Made by a program: the position numbers and the translations under genes
Part shown: positions 41,935 through 49,532 of the stretch, one piece after another
Numbering within the stretch: position 1 is the first letter of the stretch
How the letters are laid out: each line of letters opens with the position of its first letter
The notes under the pieces: generated by a model
Database searches by the model: none
Seen by the model: only the letters and a program-made list of their open reading frames with translations
Told to the model about the DNA's origin: nothing
Assembly: GCA_022786965.1 (NCBI GenBank)
Contig: JALFXH010000067.1
Location: forward strand, 1 to 64,000
DNA from: Clostridiales bacterium
Lineage (GTDB): Bacteria; Bacillota; Clostridia; Oscillospirales; Oscillospiraceae
Length of the DNA: 64,000 bases
Direction: 5' to 3'

Positions 41935-42473
41935 TCGTCTTTGTCTCCGGCGGGGCAAAAAACGGCAAGTCCGGTTTTGCCCAGGATCTGGCGGTGAAGC
42001 TGGCCGGGGGCGGAAAGCGGTACTATGTGGCTACCATGATTCCCGTGGACGCGGAAGACCGGGCGCGCATCCGCAGACACGTTGCCGACCGGGAGGGGCT
42101 GGGTTTTGAAACCATCGAGTGTGGGGCGGATATCCTGTCCTGCCTGCAATACGACACAAACGGCTCCTTTTTGCTGGACAGCGTGACGGCGCTGCTGCAA
42201 AATGTAATGTTTCCCCGGGAAAGAAACTACGAGATGGACTTAAACGCCGCGGAAAAATGCGCGGAGGATGTGGTGTGTTTCGCGAAAAGTGTGGCCAACG
42301 CCGTCATTGTCAGCGACTACATCTACTCCGATGCCCAGCGGTACGACGAGTCCACGGAATGCTACCGCCGGTGCCTTGCCAAAATCGACCGTCTGCTGGC
42401 CCAGGTCAGCGACACGGTGATTGAGGTCAGCGCGGGGCAGCTGATTTTTCACAAGGGAGGGCTGCCCCAATGA
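41931..42473 (+). CDS. cobU: Adenosylcobinamide kinase/guanylyltransferase family protein (CobU)
   Basis: A 180-aa P-loop protein: VSGGAKNGKSGFAQDLAVKL fits the CobU P-loop, and RARIRRHVADREGLGFETIE contains the family's candidate guanylyl-accepting histidine. The C-terminal half (VIVSDYIYSDAQRYDES) departs from the usual SNEVG-x-GIVP signature of the bifunctional enzyme. That signature is found instead in the second CobU homologue 749 nt downstream. It would activate adenosylcobinamide for coupling by CobS. Confidence 0.85.
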   Translation: MIVFVSGGAKNGKSGFAQDLAVKLAGGGKRYYVATMIPVDAEDRARIRRHVADREGLGFETIECGADILSCLQYDTNGSFLLDSVTALLQNVMFPRERNYEMDLNAAEKCAEDVVCFAKSVANAVIVSDYIYSDAQRYDESTECYRRCLAKIDRLLAQVSDTVIEVSAGQLIFHKGGLPQ

Positions 42474-43210
42474 AGCGGATTGTTCACGCCTTCTTCATGT
42501 GCCAGAGTATGTTCTGCGCCATTCCCTGTCCCTGCCGGGTCTGGGACGAGGAGGCCAGGCCCCTGATGCTGCCCATGCTTCCGTTGGTGGGGCTGGAAAT
42601 CGGGGCGCTGTGGGCCTTCTTCGGCTGGCTGACCCGATTGCTGGGCCTTCCCGTGCTGATTCGCGCCCTGGTTCTGGCTCTGTGGCCCTACCTTGCCACC
42701 GGGTTTCTCCATCTGGACGGCTTCATGGACGTGACGGACGCGGTGAAATCCTGCCGGGACTTAGCCCGCCGCCGGGAGATATTGAAGGATTCCCATGTGG
42801 GTTCCTTTGCTGTCATCGGGCTGTGCATGCTTATGCTTTCCCAGTTCGCGGTGTTTGCGTCAATTTCTAATGACAAAAACTGCCTGATTCTGCTGTTTCT
42901 TCCGGCGGTGAGCCGGTGCGGTTCCGCTCTGGCGGTGACGGCTCTGCCCTCCATGTCCACCAGCCAGTACGCCGCCCAGAAAAAGCCCACCTCCCATTTG
43001 GTTGTGCTGACTGGGATGCTGTGCCTGTTTGTGGCGCTGGGCTTTGTGCTCTTCGGGCATTTGGGCTTTGCGCTCATTGGGTGCATGGCGGGCTATGGGC
43101 TGGCCCTGCGCCGGGGATATCGGAGCCTTGCGGGCATGAACGGCGACATAGCCGGCTACGCCCTGACCATCAGCGAGCTTTGTGGCGCAGCCGTATTTGC
43201 GCTTTTGTAA
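42470..43210 (+). CDS. cobS: Adenosylcobinamide-GDP ribazoletransferase
   Basis: A 246-aa integral membrane enzyme (about six helices) that joins activated cobinamide to the alpha-ribotide, completing the nucleotide loop. The active-site region YLATGFLHLDGFMDVTDAVK with the aspartates replaces the commoner DGLADTADGL form. RREILKDSHVGSFAVIGL is strongly conserved in CobS. It overlaps cobU by ATGA. Confidence 0.93.
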   Translation: MKRIVHAFFMCQSMFCAIPCPCRVWDEEARPLMLPMLPLVGLEIGALWAFFGWLTRLLGLPVLIRALVLALWPYLATGFLHLDGFMDVTDAVKSCRDLARRREILKDSHVGSFAVIGLCMLMLSQFAVFASISNDKNCLILLFLPAVSRCGSALAVTALPSMSTSQYAAQKKPTSHLVVLTGMLCLFVALGFVLFGHLGFALIGCMAGYGLALRRGYRSLAGMNGDIAGYALTISELCGAAVFALL

Positions 43211-43221
43211 GGAGGAAATCC

Positions 43222-43596
43222 ATGATTCTGATTATCGGCGGGGCATATCAGGGAAAGCTGGACTACGCGAAGGCAGCCTTTTCTCTGGCCCCGGAGGATA
43301 TTTTTACCTGCACCGGCACGGAAATTGACTTTTCCAAACCCTGCGTCAATGCTCTGGAGGAATTCTGCTATGCCTGCATCCAGCGGGAAATGGACCCCAT
43401 TGCATATATTCAGGAGCATCGGGAAGACTGGCAGGACAGCATTCTCATCTGCAATGATCTGTCCAGCGGCGTGGTGCCCATGGACCCGGTGCAGCGGCAG
43501 TGGCGGCATACCACCGGACGGCTGTGCCAGTATCTGGCGGGGCAGGCGGAGAGGGTAAGCCGGATTTTCTGCGGATTGGAGCAGCGGCTGAAATGA
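43222..43596 (+). CDS. Short second CobU-like protein
   Basis: A 124-aa protein related to CobU/CobP. Its N-terminal IIGGAYQGKLDYAKAAFSL aligns with the P-loop but has L where the loop needs S/T. Its C-terminal half, NDLSSGVVPMDPVQRQWRH and onward through GRLCQYLAGQAERVSRI, matches the classic CobU end (SNEVG-GIVP...RR-RD-AGR-NQ-LA). The middle, with the guanylylated histidine, is missing, so it is about 50 residues shorter than CobU. It has a GGAGG site and overlaps the next gene by ATGA. Likely a partner or divergent version of CobU. Confidence 0.75.
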   Translation: MILIIGGAYQGKLDYAKAAFSLAPEDIFTCTGTEIDFSKPCVNALEEFCYACIQREMDPIAYIQEHREDWQDSILICNDLSSGVVPMDPVQRQWRHTTGRLCQYLAGQAERVSRIFCGLEQRLK

Positions 43597-44132
43597 GCAT
43601 CTACCTGATTCGCCACGGGAAAACTGAGGCAAATGAAAAGCGGCTCTACTGCGGCAGCACCGATCTGCCCCTGTCGGACGCCGGAAGAGAAGAATTGCAA
43701 TCCCTGACCTATGCCATCACCCCGGAACGGTTCGTCACCAGCGGCATGAAGCGCGCCAATGAAACTTTGCAAATCCTGTTCGGAAATGTGCCTTTTTCCG
43801 TGGATTCCCGGTTTCGGGAGGTGGATTTTGGGGTTTTCGAGATGAAAAGCTACGAAATGCTCAAGGACAACCCTGACTATCAGGATTGGATTTCCGGTGA
43901 CAATGAGGCCAATGTACCGCCGGGAGGGGAGAGCGGAATCCAGATGACCCGCCGGGTGCTGGAAGCGTACTCAGAGCTGCCTGACGGGACGGCGCTGGTC
44001 ACCCACGGCGGCGTGATTGCCGCCATCATGGCGAGCCTGTTCCCGGAAGCGGGAAAGCACCGCTATCAGTGGCAGCCCCCCAACGGGTACGGCTACGAAA
44101 TTCACGGCGGCACCTACCGCCCGATTCCATAA
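43593..44132 (+). CDS. cobC: Histidine phosphatase, probable alpha-ribazole phosphatase
   Basis: A 179-aa phosphoglycerate-mutase-type phosphatase. LIRHGKTEANE carries the catalytic RHG motif (H8), with E81-region REVDFGVFEMKSYEML, and the second histidine in LVTHGGVIAAIM. In cobalamin operons such proteins (CobC) remove phosphate from alpha-ribazole phosphate or adenosylcobalamin phosphate. It is the last gene of the operon, followed by a strong terminator. Confidence 0.87.
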   Translation: MSIYLIRHGKTEANEKRLYCGSTDLPLSDAGREELQSLTYAITPERFVTSGMKRANETLQILFGNVPFSVDSRFREVDFGVFEMKSYEMLKDNPDYQDWISGDNEANVPPGGESGIQMTRRVLEAYSELPDGTALVTHGGVIAAIMASLFPEAGKHRYQWQPPNGYGYEIHGGTYRPIP

Positions 44133-44134
44133 AA

Positions 44135-44164
44135 AACACGCTCCCATTAGTTCGGGAGCGTGTT
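44135..44164. terminator. Bidirectional terminator closing the cobalamin operon
   Basis: AACACGCTCCC pairs with GGGAGCGTGTT. The minus strand runs into TTTTTTATGG, so it is strongest for the convergent glucosyltransferase gene. Confidence 0.8.
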
Positions 44165-44173
44165 GTGCTGTTA

Positions 44174-45730
44174 TCAGGAGAGCTTGACCACCATGGCATC
44201 CCCAATTTTCCGGGTGGAACCGTAATAGGGATAGCAGGGCATTTCGGCAAATTCCGCCGATGCGGCGATGTCCGCCGCTTCCTCCTCTGAGACAAAGGGA
44301 ATGGAAAAGCCCAGATAGTATTCCAGGAATCGCTGAGCGGAATAGCTGTCGGGCTTGAAGCCGGTGACACCGGTGAGGTAATTGGTAAAATCCAGATGCG
44401 CCTCATAGAAATCCGGGTCCTCCCAGGTGCCGATGACAGCCAGTTTTGTCCCCTCGGTAAACTCCGGCGACTGGCGGATGTCCGCGATGAGAGCGGTGTA
44501 GAAGGCGTATGCGTTCTCATAGCGCAGGTGCAGCGTCAGGTATGAGGTGTTTGCCACATAGATATTGACCACAATGATTGCCGCGGAAAGAAACACCGTG
44601 CCGTTCAGGGCCGCCCGCCGGACTGCTTCCGCCCTTTTTTTGGGGGATGCCATGTCCAGAGCCCTGTCAGCGAGGATCAGCACCAGCAGATACACGCACA
44701 CAAAGCTATACAGCACCAGGGTGTGGACGGAATCCGGCGCGGTAAACAGGTACATACAGTTGACCGCCAGGGGGAGCACCGCCGCCAGCACCGCCAGAAG
44801 CAGCACAGACAGTGGCTTTTTACCCATCCGCACACCCTGAAAAACCAGCAGCACAGCGGCGCATACCAGCGCAAGCAGATGCACCCGCCTGGAAAAAACG
44901 GTGGGGATCAACCCGAAGGCGGGTTCCCGGAAGTTCCGGACAAAGTTCTGGTACGCACGTCCAATATTGTCGGGCAGGGAACGGAGATCAAAGGTCACAC
45001 TGTCAGCCGCATAGCTGACCATCTGGACGTGCTTGATCCTCAGAATCAGCTGGGTCAGCCCAAAGTAAAGGCCCAGGGACAGCGCTAGAAACAGGACATA
45101 CCCAACACCCCGGCGAAAAACCGCCGCCGCATCTTCGCCCTCCAGCAGCTGTCGGATGAGAATCAGCACCAGCAGGGCGGCGGTGAGGGAGACGTAGGCC
45201 TGATAAATGCTCAGCGACAGTACCATGCAGACCACCGCCCCCAGCCAATACCACAGGGAGCTGCGCTGGAGAAGCCAAACGCTCAGCACCGCCAGCAAAA
45301 AGGCCGCGCCGTAGCTGCTGGCAGTGAACAGATAGCCGAAGGTTCCTGTGAGGGATGGAAAGGTGAGAACCAGCCCGGCGGCCAGCACCTGCATCCATCC
45401 GCTGCGGATGGAAAGGACGCTGACCAGAACGCATACGGAAATGGCCAGCAAAAGGATGGTCACGACACCGTAAATCCAGGGCATGGATACATTGGGGAAC
45501 AGGGAATCCAGAGCCCCCAGCCCCCACCGGCCGGAGACCACGGTGGCCCCTTTGGAAAACAGGCACTGCACCTCGTCATGATTCACAAGCTTATTGGTAA
45601 AGGCGAAGGTGTGGGCCAGAAAGCCGAAGACCAGCGCGGACAACAGCGGAACCCGGTAAGCGTTCCCCAGGCGGGCCAGCGCACGCAGGATTCGCTGAAA
45701 GAGCAGAGGATGGGTTGTATCAGACTGCAT
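44174..45730 (-). CDS. GtrII-type membrane glucosyltransferase
   Basis: A 518-aa protein of the glucosyltransferase-II (GtrII) domain family: many membrane helices (about ten), with a short N-terminal FTNKLVNHDEVQCLFSKGAT that carries a D-E pair after the first helix, LSIYQAYVSLTAALLV in the middle and an extracytoplasmic domain at the end. These enzymes transfer glucose from a lipid carrier to surface polysaccharide or teichoic-type polymers. The gene has a consensus promoter and is divergent from a GT10 gene. The acceptor is unknown. Confidence 0.78.
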   Translation of the reverse strand: MQSDTTHPLLFQRILRALARLGNAYRVPLLSALVFGFLAHTFAFTNKLVNHDEVQCLFSKGATVVSGRWGLGALDSLFPNVSMPWIYGVVTILLLAISVCVLVSVLSIRSGWMQVLAAGLVLTFPSLTGTFGYLFTASSYGAAFLLAVLSVWLLQRSSLWYWLGAVVCMVLSLSIYQAYVSLTAALLVLILIRQLLEGEDAAAVFRRGVGYVLFLALSLGLYFGLTQLILRIKHVQMVSYAADSVTFDLRSLPDNIGRAYQNFVRNFREPAFGLIPTVFSRRVHLLALVCAAVLLVFQGVRMGKKPLSVLLLAVLAAVLPLAVNCMYLFTAPDSVHTLVLYSFVCVYLLVLILADRALDMASPKKRAEAVRRAALNGTVFLSAAIIVVNIYVANTSYLTLHLRYENAYAFYTALIADIRQSPEFTEGTKLAVIGTWEDPDFYEAHLDFTNYLTGVTGFKPDSYSAQRFLEYYLGFSIPFVSEEEAADIAASAEFAEMPCYPYYGSTRKIGDAMVVKLS

Positions 45731-45756
45731 CGGCAGAAAACTCCTTTTTTCTTGCC

Positions 45757-45785
45757 ATTATAGTACCGATTATCTTCCCTGTCAA
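45757..45785 (-). promoter_or_regulatory. Promoter of the GtrII-type gene
   Basis: On the minus strand, TTGACA (45780-45785), a 17-bp spacer and TATAAT (45757-45762); both boxes are perfect. Confidence 0.87.
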
Positions 45786-45800
45786 TATGGGGGAAAATGC

Positions 45801-45829
45801 TTGCAAATCCGACCCAATGGGGATATAAT
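45801..45829 (+). promoter_or_regulatory. Promoter of the GT10 gene
   Basis: TTGCAA (45801-45806), a 17-bp spacer and TATAAT (45824-45829). The -10 sits within the palindrome GGATATAATATCC. It is back to back with the GtrII promoter. Confidence 0.8.
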
Positions 45830-45862
45830 ATCCAAAACCAAATGGATAAGGAGCGTGACGGC

Positions 45863-46876
45863 TTGAAGACCGTAAAGCTTAACTACTGCGGCATGGGCGA
45901 CGATTTCAACAAACAGCAGAACCTGATTTATGACATCCTGAAGCTTCAGGGCTTTGATGTGCAGATCAGTGACGACCCGGACTATCTGATCTGCAATTTC
46001 TCCGAGGACGACCACTACCCCTACTGCGGCAAGCCCCAGGTGCGCATTATGCACTCCGGCGAGAATTACATACCGGATTTTAACCTGATCGACTACTCTA
46101 TCTGCCCGTATCCCATTCAGTTTGGGGATCGGAATTTCTACCTGCCCACCTGTGTCTGGCCCCGGAACCATTGGCAGAGCCTGCCCGAGAAGCCCCGTTC
46201 CCGGGAAACAGCGGAAGCATTGCTGAGGCAGAAGGAATATTTTGCCAATTTTATCGCGGGGCATGAATCTGAGTTTAACATCCGGGGCGACTTCTTCAAG
46301 AAGCTGTGCCAGTATAAGCGGGTGGAATCCCCCGGCTCTTACCTCAACAATATGCCGGACGGAAAGGTGGTCAGCTTTGAAAACGAAAGCAAGGTGGACT
46401 TCCAGCGCAAGTGCAAATTCACCCTCTGCTTCGAGAGCACCAACCACTATGGCTTCGTGACGGAGAAGATCATGGACGCCTTCTACGCCGACACCATCCC
46501 CGTGTATTACGGAAGCTCCACGGTGACGGAGATTTTCAATCAGAAGGCCTTCATCAATGTGGCGGACTATCCTTCCTTTGATGCCGCCATGGAGGAGATT
46601 ATCCGGCTTGACCAGGACAACGAGGCCTATATCGAAATGCTGAGTCAGCCCATTCTGGTGGACCCGGACTACCCAAAGCGGCTGGAAGAGGAGCTGGGCG
46701 CCTATATCCGGCACATTTTTGACCAGCCTTTGGAGCAGGCCTACCGCCGCAGCCGGGTCTATCACCCGAAGTATATTGACGATTACCTTGCCCGCTGCGT
46801 GGATTCGGAGACCCTGACCATGGGAAACCTCCTGTCCCGGATGAAGGATAAGATCATCGGAAAACTGCACAGATAA
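45863..46876 (+). CDS. GT10 alpha-1,3-fucosyltransferase family protein
   Basis: About 337 aa of a family 10 glycosyltransferase. The donor-binding signature CKFTLCFESTNHYGFVTEK, then IMDAFYADTIPVYYGSS, corresponds to the FxxEN...YVTEK...A...VPIYWG motif of bacterial and animal alpha-1,3-fucosyltransferases. I place the start at TTG 45863 with AAGGAG 9 nt upstream; the ATG at 45842 would leave a leader of only a few bases after the -10 at 45824-45829. It would add GDP-fucose-derived (or similar) sugar to a surface glycan. No GDP-fucose synthesis genes are nearby. Confidence 0.82.
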   Translation: MKTVKLNYCGMGDDFNKQQNLIYDILKLQGFDVQISDDPDYLICNFSEDDHYPYCGKPQVRIMHSGENYIPDFNLIDYSICPYPIQFGDRNFYLPTCVWPRNHWQSLPEKPRSRETAEALLRQKEYFANFIAGHESEFNIRGDFFKKLCQYKRVESPGSYLNNMPDGKVVSFENESKVDFQRKCKFTLCFESTNHYGFVTEKIMDAFYADTIPVYYGSSTVTEIFNQKAFINVADYPSFDAAMEEIIRLDQDNEAYIEMLSQPILVDPDYPKRLEEELGAYIRHIFDQPLEQAYRRSRVYHPKYIDDYLARCVDSETLTMGNLLSRMKDKIIGKLHR

Positions 46877-46881
46877 AAAAT

Positions 46882-46910
46882 CGGCTCTGCAATGCGCAGA
46901 GCCGGTTTTT
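46882..46910. terminator. Bidirectional terminator
   Basis: CGGCTCTGC (46882-46890) pairs with GCAGAGCCG (46896-46904), with GTTTTT after it and AAAAAAT before it. It serves the GT10 gene and the convergent EamA gene. Confidence 0.85.
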
Positions 46911-47818
46911 CACATATCATAGACACCCATAATGACGATGCCCGCAAAGGTCACGAAAATGCACACATAGTGCTTCCAGCTGAGTTTTTCTTTCAGGAAC
47001 AGCCGGCTCCACAGTACGCTCACCATGCAATAGGAGGCGATGATGGGAGCGGCCAGAGCGGATTCTCCGCTGGCCAAGGCGTAGATGTAGGCCAGCTGAC
47101 CGGCAGTCTCAAAGCCCGCGCCAATGTACTTGGGCAGCTCCATTTTGGGAACCAGCTTCTGCTTTTTGATGACGCAGGTGTAGACGAAAGCCACCACGCC
47201 TGCTGCCAGGAAGGTCAGCTCATAGGCCACGTTGGCGGAATCCTCGTTGAGGGTTTCCAGCACCAGATCGTCGGCGAAGGTGCCCGCCGCGTCCAGCAGG
47301 CAGTAGGCGATGGGCAGAGCCAGAGCCAGCCAGCTTTTGGCGTACTTGTAGTTGGATGCCTCCTGCCGGGCGGCACGAAGCTCGTCGTCCTCGTTTGCCT
47401 CTACGAAGCCCAGACCGATGACACCGGCGCAGGCCAGAACGATAGCAAGGTACTGGGGCGCGGCCATCGGCTCCGCCGTTCCCGTGACGATGGCGATGAC
47501 CGCCACCAGCGCGCCGCTGGCGTTGCAGATGGGCGACGATATGGACAGCTCAATGTAGCGCAGGCCCACATAGCCCAGGGTCATGGAGCCGATATACAGC
47601 AGGGAAACCGGCAGATATGTCCAGATAACTTCCCAAGAGATTTCCACGCCGCCGATGAAGATTTCATAGGCCGCGTGCAGACCCATGACCACGCCCACGG
47701 CGATGACCATTTTATACTGGCTGTACTTGTCTTTCGGGTCCCGGCAGCCGATCTTGGAGAAGAAATCGGAGCCTGACCAGCACAGCAGCGCGATGATGGA
47801 AAACCAAAACCAACTCAT
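46910..47818 (-). CDS. EamA/DMT-family transporter
   Basis: A 302-aa membrane protein with ten predicted helices in two EamA repeats (FSIIALLCWSGSDFFSKIGC in the first, YIGAGFETAGQLAYIYALAS in the second) and the conserved terminal motif LFLKEKLSWKHYVCIFVTFA. Members of the drug/metabolite transporter superfamily export metabolites or amino acids. It is immediately downstream (20 nt) of the methionine-gamma-lyase-family gene on the same strand, so it may export or import a related amino acid or thiol compound. The substrate is unknown. Confidence 0.85.
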   Translation of the reverse strand: MSWFWFSIIALLCWSGSDFFSKIGCRDPKDKYSQYKMVIAVGVVMGLHAAYEIFIGGVEISWEVIWTYLPVSLLYIGSMTLGYVGLRYIELSISSPICNASGALVAVIAIVTGTAEPMAAPQYLAIVLACAGVIGLGFVEANEDDELRAARQEASNYKYAKSWLALALPIAYCLLDAAGTFADDLVLETLNEDSANVAYELTFLAAGVVAFVYTCVIKKQKLVPKMELPKYIGAGFETAGQLAYIYALASGESALAAPIIASYCMVSVLWSRLFLKEKLSWKHYVCIFVTFAGIVIMGVYDM

Positions 47819-47838
47819 TTTCTAACCTCTCTTATGTT

Positions 47839-49122
47839 TTACAGGGTCACAAGACCCGCGTCCGCCATTTTTTGCAGGCTCATAAGGATGCCCAGCTTGG
47901 CGTTATACCAGGTCAGGCCGCCCTGAAAATACACGGCGTAAGGGGGCCGGATGGGTCCGTCGGCGGACAGTTCGATGGAACTGCCCTGAACGAAAGCGCC
48001 TGCCGCCATGATGACCTTGTCCTCGTAGCCGGGCATATCGCCGGGGTAGGGGGTGGCGAAGGAATCCACAGGAGCCGCCGCCTGAATGCCCTTGCAGAAG
48101 GCGATCATGCCTGCTTCGCTGCCCAGCTCTACTGCCTGAATGATGTCGTGGCGGCTCTCCGTGGCGTTGGGGACGCAGCGGAAGCCCAGCGGCTCATAGA
48201 GGTTGGCGGCAAAAATCGCACCCTTTTCCGCACCGGCGGTGACGGTGGGAGCCAGGAAAAAGCCCTGATACAGGCTTGTCATGAGGCCTAAGTTCGCGCC
48301 TACTTCCTTGCCCAGACCGGGAGCGGACAGCCGGTAGGCGCAGCGTTCCACGCATTCCCGGGTGCCGCAGATGTATCCGCCGATGGGCGCCAGACCGCCG
48401 CCGGGATTCTTGATGAGAGAGCCCACGGTTATGTCCGCCCCTACGTCGGAAGGCTCTATGGTTTCCACAAATTCACCGTAGCAGTTGTCCACCATCACCA
48501 GCACGTCGGGCTTGATATTCTTACAGAAAGCAATCAGCTCCCCAATCTGAGAAACGGAGAAGGTGGGCCGGGTGGCGTAGCCCTTGGAACGCTGAATGGT
48601 GATCAGCTTTGTCTTGGAATTGATAGCGCTGCGGATGCCCTCATAGTCAAAGCTTCCGTCGGGGAGAAGGTCTACCTGCCGGTAGGCAACGCCGTATTCC
48701 GCCAGAGAGCAGGGGCTTTTGCGGATACCGATGACCTCCTGCAAGGTGTCGTAGGGCAGGCCCACGGGGGACAGCAGCTCGTCACCGGGCAAAAGATTTG
48801 CGCTGAGGGCGATGGTCAGGGCGTGGGTGCCGCAGGTGATCTGGGGCCGCACCAAGGCGGACTCCGTGTGAAACACGTCGGCGTAGACCCGCTCCAGAGT
48901 ATCCCGCCCAAAGTCGTCGTAGCCATAGCCGGAGGTGGGCACAAAGCAGGCGGCGGACACCCGGTTTTTCTGCATGGCCCGCAGCACCTTGGCTTGATTG
49001 TATTCCGCCACCTGGTCAATGGCGGCGAAGCGGTCCTTGAGGCCCTCCAGCGCCTTTTCACCGTAGGCATACACGGCGGGGGAGATGCCCATGGTCTGAT
49101 AGAGTTCCAGTAATTCTTCCAT
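47839..49122 (-). CDS. Methionine gamma-lyase family protein (YnbB type)
   Basis: A 427-aa PLP-dependent enzyme of the family formerly called aluminium-resistance protein. Visible motifs are RPQITCGTHALTIALSANLL, LVMVDNCYGEFVETIEPSDV with the PLP-aspartate, and the lysine in VGSLIKNPGGGLAPIGGYIC. The length fits the family. It probably cleaves sulphur amino acids, but activity is shown for few relatives. It is transcribed after the AbrB-type gene (3 nt apart) and before the EamA transporter. Confidence 0.88.
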   Translation of the reverse strand: MEELLELYQTMGISPAVYAYGEKALEGLKDRFAAIDQVAEYNQAKVLRAMQKNRVSAACFVPTSGYGYDDFGRDTLERVYADVFHTESALVRPQITCGTHALTIALSANLLPGDELLSPVGLPYDTLQEVIGIRKSPCSLAEYGVAYRQVDLLPDGSFDYEGIRSAINSKTKLITIQRSKGYATRPTFSVSQIGELIAFCKNIKPDVLVMVDNCYGEFVETIEPSDVGADITVGSLIKNPGGGLAPIGGYICGTRECVERCAYRLSAPGLGKEVGANLGLMTSLYQGFFLAPTVTAGAEKGAIFAANLYEPLGFRCVPNATESRHDIIQAVELGSEAGMIAFCKGIQAAAPVDSFATPYPGDMPGYEDKVIMAAGAFVQGSSIELSADGPIRPPYAVYFQGGLTWYNAKLGILMSLQKMADAGLVTL

Positions 49123-49125
49123 TTT

Positions 49126-49365
49126 CTAACCCTCGTTTTTCATTTGATTCAGCAACCGATCGGCCAGGTCGTTCAGAACCTCGGGCCGGGAAACAATCAG
49201 TCCGGTTTCCCGGTCACCGAGGATCAGCAGCGTGTCCCCAGGCTGGATGCCGAACAGCTCCCGGGCCTCCTTGGGAATGACGATCTGCCCCCGGTCGCCC
49301 ACCCGGGCGGTGCCGAAGACACGTTTGGACTTGCTTTTGCCGAGAATGTGCTTGCCTCCGGCCAT
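49126..49365 (-). CDS. AbrB/SpoVT-type DNA-binding protein
   Basis: A 79-aa protein with a swapped-hairpin AbrB domain (RVFGTARVGDRGQIVIPKEA, then RELFGIQPGDTLLILGD). The start is the ATG at 49365 after AGGAGGGG; the longer frame to 49491 is unlikely. It probably controls its own operon with the methionine-gamma-lyase-family enzyme and the EamA transporter. There is no toxin-like gene beside it, so an antitoxin role is not supported. Confidence 0.88.
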   Translation of the reverse strand: MAGGKHILGKSKSKRVFGTARVGDRGQIVIPKEARELFGIQPGDTLLILGDRETGLIVSRPEVLNDLADRLLNQMKNEG

Positions 49366-49491
49366 GGCGACCCCTCCTGAACGGTGTTTGGTATTTTCAT
49401 ACAAATTATAAATTGCCCACCCCGGAAAGTCAAGGCGGCATCCCAATGAAACCAGCCCGAAAACCGGGGATAAAATTGTAAAAGGAGCCAA

Positions 49492-49527
49492 AAAACACCC
49501 TCTCTGAAAGCTTTGAGAGGGTGTTTT
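49492..49527. terminator. Bidirectional terminator after the VanW-domain gene
   Basis: AAAACACCCTCTC pairs with GAGAGGGTGTTTT, a long perfect stem with T-runs in both directions. Confidence 0.85.
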
Positions 49528-49532
49528 CCTGA

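Noticed and set aside
49126..49365. Toxin-antitoxin antitoxin (MazE/AbrB type)
   Set aside because: No small toxin gene lies on either side; the neighbour is a 427-aa PLP enzyme, so a regulator role fits better.
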